DNA of 64,000 nucleotides from JAWXCE01 sp034440495 (GTDB lineage: Bacteria; Pseudomonadota; Alphaproteobacteria; Rhizobiales; Rhodomicrobiaceae), in the NCBI GenBank assembly GCA_034440495.1, contig JAWXCE010000062.1:33008-97007 (forward strand). Direction: 5' to 3'. The position numbers and the translations under genes are program-made. This document shows, one piece after another, positions 36,157-43,311 of the stretch. The first letter of the stretch is position 1. Each line of letters begins with the position of its first letter. Under the pieces are notes generated by a model. That model saw only the letters and a program-made list of their open reading frames with translations. It did not search any database and had not been told where the DNA came from.

Positions 36157-37359
36157 ATGTCGTCAAACTCATTCGAAGACCGTTTCGGGCGACTGCCCAA
36201 GCCCTCAACACAGCTCACCAGCCTCGGACGCGATCCGGACAAGCAGCATGGCTTCGTCAACACTCCGATTTACCGTGGCAGCACTGTCCTGTTTCCTACC
36301 TTGGAGGCGCTGACCGAGTATAAGCAGGAATACACCTATGGGCGGCGCGGCACTCCAACCACGCAGCAACTGGAAGGCGCCATCTCTAGGCTTGAAAACG
36401 GGCATAGAACATTCCTTACCCCGTCTGGCTACGCCGCAGTCACATCGGCAATTCTAGCGTTCGCTTCGCCGGGCGATCATATCCTTGTCGTTGATTCAGT
36501 TTACCAGCCTGCTCGCCGGTTCTGCGACACCGTGCTAGCGAGGCTCGGCGTTGAAACCACCTATTACAATCCGCTTATCAGCGCCGCGATTGACGCCTTG
36601 ATCCGCCCCAACACCCGGCTTATCTTCGCCGAGTCGCCTGGCTCTAACACATTCGAAGTGCAGGACATTCCCGCCATCGCGGCCGTGGCGCGCGCCAGCG
36701 GCGTCTGGCTAATGATGGATAATACTTGGGCGACGCCGCTTTACTTCAAGCCACTCGACCATGGGGTCGATGTCTCTATCCAGTCGGGGACAAAATATCT
36801 GACCGGTCACGCAGACACCATGCTAGGGCTTATTACAACCAGCGATCGCGCGACCCCTATCATGAGCGCATTTTATGATCATTTTGGGCTATGCGCGAGC
36901 CCGGAGGACTGCTTTCTGGCTCTGCGCGGCATGCGGACGATGGGCGTGCGTTTGGAGCGCCACTCGAGCTCTGGCCTTGAAGTCGCACGCTGGCTTTCGC
37001 AACGGCCGGAAGTTGCGCAGGTTTTACATCCGGCCATGCCAGGCGATCCGGGTTATGAGCTATGGCGACGAGACTTCAAAGGCGCGTCCGGGCTTTTCGC
37101 TGTCGTTTTGCACCCTATCACCCGCACCGCCCTTTCGGCCATGCTCGATGGGCTAACATTGTTTGGTATGGGCTATTCGTGGGGTGGATACGAAAGCCTG
37201 GTTGTGCCGTTTAATCCGCTTACATCGCGCACAGCCACAGATTGGCCTTATGAAGGGCCCGCATTAAGACTGCATATCGGACTGGAAGATGTGGACGACC
37301 TGATCGCCGATTTTGAAGCGGGATTTGCGCGCATCGCCCCTGCGCAGTCGCCCGTCTAG
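36157..37359 (+). CDS. metC: Cystathionine beta-lyase
   Basis: A 400-residue PLP enzyme of the Cys/Met metabolism family. It cleaves cystathionine to homocysteine, ammonia and pyruvate. The PLP lysine lies in SGTKYLTGHADTM. YGRRGTPTTQQLE and the terminal RLHIGLEDVDDLIADFEAG are family features. The YGRRGTPT variant and the MDNTWATPLYFKP segment fit alphaproteobacterial MetC better than cystathionine gamma-synthase. It completes the cysK-sseA-metC sulfur cluster. Confidence 0.9.
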   Translation: MSSNSFEDRFGRLPKPSTQLTSLGRDPDKQHGFVNTPIYRGSTVLFPTLEALTEYKQEYTYGRRGTPTTQQLEGAISRLENGHRTFLTPSGYAAVTSAILAFASPGDHILVVDSVYQPARRFCDTVLARLGVETTYYNPLISAAIDALIRPNTRLIFAESPGSNTFEVQDIPAIAAVARASGVWLMMDNTWATPLYFKPLDHGVDVSIQSGTKYLTGHADTMLGLITTSDRATPIMSAFYDHFGLCASPEDCFLALRGMRTMGVRLERHSSSGLEVARWLSQRPEVAQVLHPAMPGDPGYELWRRDFKGASGLFAVVLHPITRTALSAMLDGLTLFGMGYSWGGYESLVVPFNPLTSRTATDWPYEGPALRLHIGLEDVDDLIADFEAGFARIAPAQSPV

Positions 37360-37370
37360 ACTTTCGTGGT

Positions 37371-37496
37371 ACGCAGATCGTCGTCGGGAGGCGGCTTTCG
37401 CCGTCGTGGCGATCCATAGCAATGTTAAATTAAAGGTTGGATTGCTTCCCTCCGCTCGCAAAGACATTAGTTTCGATTTCACGCACGATGCTCTAA
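37371..37496. repeat. Dispersed repeat, copy A
   Basis: About 125 bases that recur in altered form at 46619-46744. Shared blocks are GGCGGCTTTCGCCG, CGTGGCGATCCATA, a GATTGCTTC..TC.GCTCGCAAA block and GATTTCACG..CGATGCTCTA. The short GATTGCTTC/GCTCGCAA pair is typical of small dispersed repeats in alphaproteobacterial genomes. Copy A fills the space between metC and the transglutaminase gene. Confidence 0.8.
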
Positions 37497-38356
37497 ACGG
37501 TCAGAAACGCCGCCGGCTCGTTCTGCATACCCCCCGCAAAATTTGGCGACAGTGTTTGCGCTTGCTCGGTGATGACGCGAAACGACTTCAGTATATGCGG
37601 GCCAAACGAACTCATCATGGCGATGTCTGTTGCGTCGCGACCGCGCGCGACCATGACGCGGCCAATGCGCGGCTTGTTATGCCGGGCATCGAAGGTATGC
37701 CAGCGCCCCCCCAGATACACCTCGACCCAAGCGTTAAAATCCATCGGCGCAGTATTAGGAGGGATGCCGATGTCGCCCATATATCCGTTCACATAGCGCG
37801 CGGGGATGTTCATGCAGCGGCAAAGAGATACGGTCAAATGTGCGAAATCGCGGCAAACGCCCACCCGCTCTTCATAGGTCTCGAACGCCGTGCGTGTGGA
37901 GCGCGCGAACTCGTAGCCGAAACGGACGTGATTATGTACGAAGTCGACAATAGCCCGCACGCGCTGTAAGCCCGTCGGCACGTTCCCGAACATATTCCAC
38001 GCGATCTGGCTAAGGCGCTCGGTATCGCAATAACGGCTGGCAAGCAGAAAAACGAGCGTCTCGGCGGGAAGCGACGCGACAGGTATTTCCTGGGCCTCCG
38101 GCTCGGTAATATCGGGCTGGCCGGGGTCTTCGATCAAGCCCTTACACGAGATCATACAATCCCCGGCAGGGGCCAAAAACCGGCGGCATTTGTTGCCAAA
38201 AGCATCAATATAAATTTGCTGCGTACGATGCGGCGTGCATCTAAACATTTCGGACTTAATGTCCAGGGAACGATCCGGGTGAATGTCCAAAAGACAGACA
38301 ATCGGCGTTTCCTGAGCGCAGTAAAACGCGATTTCATAACCATAACGAATGAGCAT
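37493..38356 (-). CDS. Transglutaminase-like protein
   Basis: 287 residues. It has an N-terminal beta-rich domain and then a transglutaminase-like core with the nucleophile Cys in RVGVCRDFAHL. The second catalytic position is DFNAWVEVYLGG, with Asn where active enzymes have His (usually DFHAW), and the Asp region is HTFDARHN. Relatives with a non-His residue here (DFSAW) are known to me from Hyphomicrobiales, so this may be a non-classical subgroup. I chose the start at 38356 (MLIRYGYE), with GAGGA upstream; the frame extends to 38392. Confidence 0.85.
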   Translation of the reverse strand: MLIRYGYEIAFYCAQETPIVCLLDIHPDRSLDIKSEMFRCTPHRTQQIYIDAFGNKCRRFLAPAGDCMISCKGLIEDPGQPDITEPEAQEIPVASLPAETLVFLLASRYCDTERLSQIAWNMFGNVPTGLQRVRAIVDFVHNHVRFGYEFARSTRTAFETYEERVGVCRDFAHLTVSLCRCMNIPARYVNGYMGDIGIPPNTAPMDFNAWVEVYLGGRWHTFDARHNKPRIGRVMVARGRDATDIAMMSSFGPHILKSFRVITEQAQTLSPNFAGGMQNEPAAFLTV

Positions 38357-38472
38357 ATCAGTCCTCGGGCAATTGGCGTGCGCGATAAACACCGGGCGGA
38401 CTTAAAAGTTCCGCCGTTACTCAAAAATGTCCGCAAATCGCCACGAGTTTTGTGAGAGCGATGACAGTGCGG

Positions 38473-38553
38473 TCAAGCCCTGGATAGTAGCAGCATTGCA
38501 AGCGCTGGCGCGATAATAATCCAGAGCCAAAGGATCATTGCGGCGTCGTTCAT
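38473..38553 (-). CDS. 26-residue membrane peptide
   Basis: A minute ORF with AAGAGA about 10 bases before its ATG. It encodes one hydrophobic helix (MILWLWIIIAPALAMLLL) with almost no soluble part. It is similar in style to the other very small membrane proteins at 38711 and 39796. Function unknown. Confidence 0.45.
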   Translation of the reverse strand: MNDAAMILWLWIIIAPALAMLLLSRA

Positions 38554-38663
38554 GGCGGTTCTCTTAATAATAGCCGGTGATGAAAGCATTACTGCCAGAT
38601 GATACTAAAGTTCCATTCATACAAAGAACCGCATTCTCCCAAACTTGCAGGACATGCATTCAA

Positions 38664-38696
38664 CAAAAAAGGCGCCCGTGTAAGGGCGCCTTTTTC
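38664..38696. terminator. Rho-independent terminator
   Basis: A perfect GGCGCCC/GGGCGCC stem is flanked by A6 and T5. It lies 15 bases past the stop of the minus-strand gene at 38711-38869. Confidence 0.88.
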
Positions 38697-38710
38697 ATTT
38701 TTGCTTAAAG

Positions 38711-38869
38711 CTAAACTTTTTGTAGCACGGCCAGCAAAATAAGGATCACGAGCAGGGTTCCAATAACGCCAGACGGACCGTAACCCCAGTTACGGCTGTA
38801 ACCCCAACTCGGCAAAGCGCCCACCACAAGAAGCACAAGAAGTATAAGCAATATCGTTGATGCCGTCAT
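38711..38869 (-). CDS. DUF3309-like small membrane protein
   Basis: 52 residues with two hydrophobic helices flanking a hinge with GALPSWGYSRNWGYGPSG, the signature of DUF3309-type small proteins. GGAGG lies 6 bases before the ATG at 38869. The family is common and uncharacterised in Hyphomicrobiales. It is followed by a strong terminator and preceded closely by the PhnA-like gene. Confidence 0.82.
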   Translation of the reverse strand: MTASTILLILLVLLVVGALPSWGYSRNWGYGPSGVIGTLLVILILLAVLQKV

Positions 38870-38890
38870 TGTCGACCTCCGGGCTTTCGT

Positions 38891-39784
38891 TTAGTAAGAA
38901 TCGTCTCTATGATGACCGCCAATGCGCGCGGTATACCAAGCTAGCACCCCGGCAAGTAACGTGATGACGGTGTTGAGCACTCCGAAAAGCGCGCCCGCCT
39001 TGCGGGCGTTATCGGCAGCGTTTTTCGCTTCCCCGGAGACTTTGGCCGCTGCGGCCTGCGCGTCAGCCGTAAGTGTATCTATGCGCTGGCGGGCTTCGGC
39101 TTCGGGCACTCCACTGCGTGCAGCGGCAAGGCGCGCGAGATATTGCTTATCCTCGTTGCTTACTGAGCCTTTCACGGCGGATGCGGTCAAAATGCGGGTT
39201 ACCTCATCCCGAACATCGCCCCCGCCTGCGGTCGCCGCGGCTGTCTCGGAAGGGCGGAACGCCCGGTCGATAAGATAATCGACTGGCCCCGATCCTGCAG
39301 CAGGAGCCGTTGCGCCAAGAACGCCAGCAGTTGCGCCTGTCAAGGTAGTTCCTGCCTGTACAACGGTTTTAGCGGCGCTGGTAATGACAACTGCAGCAAG
39401 CACGCCCGAGAGCAAAACACCCAAGGCCCACACGAGAAGACCGCTGACACCGTCACGGAAGCCGATTTCTTCGGGTGGAGCCACACTAGCGTTCACTCGC
39501 AAGCGGCCGCTTATGTATCCGCCAACACCGGCCGCATAAAGCGTGACAATACCTATCCAAACCACAGCGCCCAATGCGGCGCTTTTCGCGGATTCGGCAG
39601 ATGTTGTAAAACTTAAACCAAGAGCCGCGCCAGCTCCCGCCAATAACAAAGCGCTGGCTGTCGAGACGAATACACCTGCAAAAACCGCCGCCCAATCGAC
39701 ATATGCTGCCATATCGGATGAAGGATCGCGCGGCTCGATCATTTTGGTTGTGGCACGCCCTTGCATGCGGGAAGTCGAAGCCAT
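38891..39784 (-). CDS. Membrane protein, PhnA-like in naming, unknown function
   Basis: 297 residues. N-terminal helices lie at about residues 25-45, 60-80 and 110-140 (for example AAVFAGVFVSTASALLLAGAGAALG in pieces and LLVWALGVLLSGVLAAVVI). A soluble helical region (about 160-265) follows, then one C-terminal helix (FGVLNTVITLLAGVLAWYTARI). Similar proteins are annotated as PhnA-like in related genomes, with no evidence of phosphonate chemistry. I set the start at the ATG at 39784. It is flanked by two very small membrane protein genes. Confidence 0.7.
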   Translation of the reverse strand: MASTSRMQGRATTKMIEPRDPSSDMAAYVDWAAVFAGVFVSTASALLLAGAGAALGLSFTTSAESAKSAALGAVVWIGIVTLYAAGVGGYISGRLRVNASVAPPEEIGFRDGVSGLLVWALGVLLSGVLAAVVITSAAKTVVQAGTTLTGATAGVLGATAPAAGSGPVDYLIDRAFRPSETAAATAGGGDVRDEVTRILTASAVKGSVSNEDKQYLARLAAARSGVPEAEARQRIDTLTADAQAAAAKVSGEAKNAADNARKAGALFGVLNTVITLLAGVLAWYTARIGGHHRDDSY

Positions 39785-39795
39785 GTCATAAATCC

Positions 39796-39867
39796 TTAAA
39801 AGATAAGATAGAGGAGAATGAGGATTGGAATTGGAATTCCTATGAGCCAAAGCAGAATTGCTGGCAT
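39796..39867 (-). CDS. 23-residue membrane peptide
   Basis: A tiny ORF with AAGGAA upstream, encoding a near-pure helix with LLWLIGIPIPILILLYLIF. The Ile-Pro-Ile-Pro pattern seems conserved among small proteins of Hyphomicrobiales (recall). It is the first gene of the small cluster ending at 38711. Confidence 0.55.
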   Translation of the reverse strand: MPAILLWLIGIPIPILILLYLIF

Positions 39868-40226
39868 AATATGGTTCCTTTCGCGTAACGCTGACTAGAT
39901 TTTGAACTCGTTTACAAGACTTCCGTTCCGCAACCGGCTGTCGTTTTTTAGAAAAAAAGTCGGGAAACGCCAAAGGCAAGTCCCTCAGGCTGCAATGGAA
40001 ACCTTGCTGGATATGTGGGCTGCATAAAGCGCGGCTCGAGTGCTCAAGGCGCAGGTGTTTTTAAGCCTCGAGACTGAGGTATTAGAGGTGCGAACGGGTT
40101 TAGTTCAAAGTCTTCGCGATGCGGTCTGAAGTTGATGATATTTAGTCCATTCGTGGAGGAGGAATGGACTATGATCAGACAAAGGCAACCGCCTTTTTAC
40201 GGCTGAAGGCCAATGACGGCGCTCAC
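39868..40226. other. Intergenic region between divergent genes
   Basis: About 360 bases upstream of the LysR regulator and the small-membrane-protein cluster. An in-frame extension of the regulator begins at 40164 but lacks homology. I see no RNA gene or clear operator. Confidence 0.4.
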
Positions 40227-41120
40227 ATGATCGATAAGCTAGAATTTTTGCTCGCCGTGGCGCGGGAACGGCATTTCGGCCGGGCCGCAGAAGCTTGCGG
40301 CGTCGCGCAGCCCACCTTGTCGGGCGGCATCAAGCATCTTGAAGAGGCGCTCGGCGTCATTCTCATTCGCCGGGGTTCGCGCTTTTTAGGATTCACCATC
40401 GAAGGCGAGCGGGTGCTGGAATGGGCGCGGCGCATCGTGTCGGATGTGCGGGCGCTCAAGCACGACGTAGAGTCACTCAAGCACGGCTTGACCGGACATT
40501 TACGCATTGCGGCCATCCCTACCGCCCTGCCCGTCATCGCCGCGCTGACCACGCCGTTTCACGCGCGCTACCCCAAAGTGCGATATTCGATTTTGTCACG
40601 AAGCTCCGAGCAGATCTCCGAACTGTTAGCAAACCTCGAAATCGACATTGGCATAACTTACCTTGATAATGAACCGCTTGGCCGGGTCAGCACGATACCG
40701 CTCTATCAGGAGAAATATTGCCTGTTCGTCAGTCAGGACAGCGCACTGGCCGGGAAAAGCTCGGCGACGTGGGCGGATGTCGCTAATATTCCTCTTTGTC
40801 TGCTGACGCCGGACATGCAAAACCGCCGCATCATCGACCTCAATCTCGCACAGTCTGGCGTCGCTCAGTCAACAACGCTCGAAAGCGACTCTCTTGTCGT
40901 ACTGTTCACTCATATCCTTACCGGGCAATGGGCGAGCATCATGCCTGAAGTCATGACCAGAATGTTTGATCTAACCGATAAACTCACGTCGATACCCATC
41001 ATGGACACCGACGCGCTTTACACCGTGGGACTTATCGCCGGGCCGCGTGAGCCGCTGTCGCCGCTGGTGTCGGCCATTATGATTGAAGCCAGGCGGGCAT
41101 CGACTATTCCAACCAAATAA
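40227..41120 (+). CDS. LysR-family regulator next to the formate dehydrogenase operon
   Basis: 297 residues. The N-terminal winged helix-turn-helix is FGRAAEACGVAQPTLSGGIKHLEEALG, seen in pieces (AAEACGVAQPTLSGGIK, LEEALGV), and a LysR substrate-binding domain (about 90-290) follows. It lies in the same direction as fdsGBAD and ends 158 bases before it. This makes it the likely regulator of formate dehydrogenase, possibly with formate as effector (inference). I set the start at 40227 (MIDKLEFLLAVA), the usual LysR N-terminus; the frame extends to 40164. Confidence 0.9.
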   Translation: MIDKLEFLLAVARERHFGRAAEACGVAQPTLSGGIKHLEEALGVILIRRGSRFLGFTIEGERVLEWARRIVSDVRALKHDVESLKHGLTGHLRIAAIPTALPVIAALTTPFHARYPKVRYSILSRSSEQISELLANLEIDIGITYLDNEPLGRVSTIPLYQEKYCLFVSQDSALAGKSSATWADVANIPLCLLTPDMQNRRIIDLNLAQSGVAQSTTLESDSLVVLFTHILTGQWASIMPEVMTRMFDLTDKLTSIPIMDTDALYTVGLIAGPREPLSPLVSAIMIEARRASTIPTK

Positions 41121-41278
41121 TCCTTCCGGCGTGTAGGCGCGTACAAAATCGGCGCTTGCCGCGAACCTGACTTCTTTACATATACGATCGGGATTCCCTA
41201 TCGCTTCACGCAAAGACATTATTGATAATTTCAGCAATCTAGGGTGTTGTAGAGAACAAAGAATACAGGGGATGCATT

Positions 41279-41740
41279 TTGACCGATTACGGCATGGAAC
41301 AAGCTCGCTCGATTATTGAGAAGCACGCGGCGCAGAATGGCGCAGCGCTTCCAATCTTGCACGCGCTTCAGGAACATTTTGGCTATGTTCCGGAAAACGT
41401 TTTGCCTGTGGTCGCGCATGTGCTCAATGTGACGCGGGCTGAAATCTACGGCGTTGCAACATTTTACCACGATTTCCGTCTCGCCCCCTCTGGTGCGCAC
41501 CGGCTTACCCTTTGTCGAGCTGAGGCGTGTCAGGCGATGGGCGGCGCGGCGCTCGAAGCGCAGGCGAAAAGCAGGCTTGGCGTGGAATGGGGCGAGACGA
41601 CGCCGGATGGGCGCGTGACTCTGGATCAGACATTCTGCCTTGGCCTTTGCGCCTGCGCTCCATCGGCCATGCTGGACGGCAAAATATACGGTCGGCTGAA
41701 TGCGCAGAAGCTCGACGCTCTGATTGAAGAGGCAGCCTGA
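41279..41740 (+). CDS. fdsG: NAD-dependent formate dehydrogenase gamma subunit
   Basis: 153 residues, a NuoE-like 2Fe-2S protein. Ligand cysteines lie in CRAEAC and CLGLCACAP. With FdsB it forms the NADH-generating module of the soluble molybdenum formate dehydrogenase. The frame starts with TTG at 41279, with AGGGG upstream; an ATG at 41294 is an alternative. It overlaps fdsB by one base. Confidence 0.94.
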   Translation: MTDYGMEQARSIIEKHAAQNGAALPILHALQEHFGYVPENVLPVVAHVLNVTRAEIYGVATFYHDFRLAPSGAHRLTLCRAEACQAMGGAALEAQAKSRLGVEWGETTPDGRVTLDQTFCLGLCACAPSAMLDGKIYGRLNAQKLDALIEEAA

Positions 41741-43299
41741 TGAGCATTCGAGTTTACGTTCCCGGCGATGCTGCAGCGGTTTGCGTGGGCGCTGATGATG
41801 TAGCCCGCGAGATCGTGCAGGCCGGTCAGATACGGGGCGTGGAGATAGAGATTGTCCGCAACGGTTCGCGCGGTATGCTCTGGCTTGAACCGATGGTCGA
41901 GGTTGTCGTTGGCGATGGCCGCGTCGCCTATGGGCCGGTTTCCGTATCCGATGTGGCCGGGCTGTTCGATGCGGGGTTCCTTTACGGCTCTGGCAACGCG
42001 CTGCGAATTGGCCGTCCGGACGATCATCCATTCCTGAAACTCCAGACTCGCCTGGCCTTCGCACGCTGCGGCGTGACCGACCCGTTGTCACTTGACGACT
42101 ACCGCGCGCATGACGGATTTAAAGGCCTGGAGCGCGCCATTGCTATTGGGCCGGTTGCGACCATCGAGGAAGTGCTGACCTCGGGCTTGCGCGGCCGGGG
42201 CGGTGCGGGTTTTCCGACGGGCATTAAGTGGCGCACGGTCGCCGAGACCAAGGGCGACCAGAAATACATCGTCTGTAACGCGGACGAAGGCGATAGCGGC
42301 ACCTTCGCCGACCGGATGATGATGGAGGGCGACCCGCTCTGCCTTATCGAGGGTATGGCGATTGCGGGCCTCGCGACAGGCGCAACCAAGGGTTACGTTT
42401 ATTTGCGCTCGGAGTATCCGCATGCGATTGTGGCGATGAACGCGGCAATCGAGATCGCGCGCGACGCCGGTTATCTCGGCCTCCGCATCGCCGGTTCGCC
42501 TTACGCATTCGATATGGAAGTGCGTGTTGGCGCCGGTTCGTATGTATGCGGCGAGGAAACTGCGCTGCTCGAAAGTCTTGAAGGCAAACGTGGACAAGTG
42601 CGCGCCAAGCCGCCGCTTCCCGCCCATCAGGGGCTGTTCGGCAAGCCCACTGTCATCAATAACGTCATTTCCCTGGCCTCCGTACCCTTTATCATGGCGG
42701 AAGGAGGCGCGGCTTATCGCGATTTCGGCATGGGACGGTCGCGCGGCACGATGCCCATCCAGCTTGCCGGAAATATCAAACATGGCGGTCTGTTCGAGGT
42801 CGCATTCGGCATTACGCTTGGCGAACTGGTTAACGACATCGGCGGGGGAACGGCGAGTGGTCGCCCCGTGCGCGCGGTGCAGGTCGGCGGGCCACTGGGC
42901 GCTTATTTTCCGCCCGCCTTGTTCGACACGCCGTTCGATTATGAAGCGTTCACAGCGCGCGACGGACTTATTGGCCATGGCGGCATCGTCGTGTTTGACG
43001 ACAGCGTGGACATGATGGCGCAGGCGCGTTTCGCCTTCGAGTTTTGCGCCATAGAATCATGCGGGAAATGCACGCCTTGCCGCATCGGCTCGACGCGCGG
43101 TGTCGAAACCATCGACAAAATACGGACGGGGATCAACCCAACCGCCAATCTCGCGCTTGTTGAAGACCTTTGCGAAACCATGAAGTTTGGTTCGCTTTGC
43201 GCTCTGGGCGGCTTCACGCCCTACCCTGTCATGAGTGCGATCACGCATTTTCCTGAAGACTTCGGAATTCAACGTCAGCCGCTTCTCGCGGCGGAATAG
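41740..43299 (+). CDS. fdsB: NAD-dependent formate dehydrogenase beta subunit
   Basis: 519 residues. An N-terminal thioredoxin-like 2Fe-2S-type domain (about 1-110) is fused to a NuoF-like FMN/NAD domain. The nucleotide motif is GRGGAGFPTG, and the 4Fe-4S ligands are in ESCGKCTPCRIGS plus a later Cys in FGSLCALGG. It accepts electrons from FdsA and reduces NAD+. It is the same family as NuoF at 5528 but not interchangeable with it. Confidence 0.96.
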   Translation: MSIRVYVPGDAAAVCVGADDVAREIVQAGQIRGVEIEIVRNGSRGMLWLEPMVEVVVGDGRVAYGPVSVSDVAGLFDAGFLYGSGNALRIGRPDDHPFLKLQTRLAFARCGVTDPLSLDDYRAHDGFKGLERAIAIGPVATIEEVLTSGLRGRGGAGFPTGIKWRTVAETKGDQKYIVCNADEGDSGTFADRMMMEGDPLCLIEGMAIAGLATGATKGYVYLRSEYPHAIVAMNAAIEIARDAGYLGLRIAGSPYAFDMEVRVGAGSYVCGEETALLESLEGKRGQVRAKPPLPAHQGLFGKPTVINNVISLASVPFIMAEGGAAYRDFGMGRSRGTMPIQLAGNIKHGGLFEVAFGITLGELVNDIGGGTASGRPVRAVQVGGPLGAYFPPALFDTPFDYEAFTARDGLIGHGGIVVFDDSVDMMAQARFAFEFCAIESCGKCTPCRIGSTRGVETIDKIRTGINPTANLALVEDLCETMKFGSLCALGGFTPYPVMSAITHFPEDFGIQRQPLLAAE

Positions 43300-43311
43300 G
43301 GACAAACGCCC

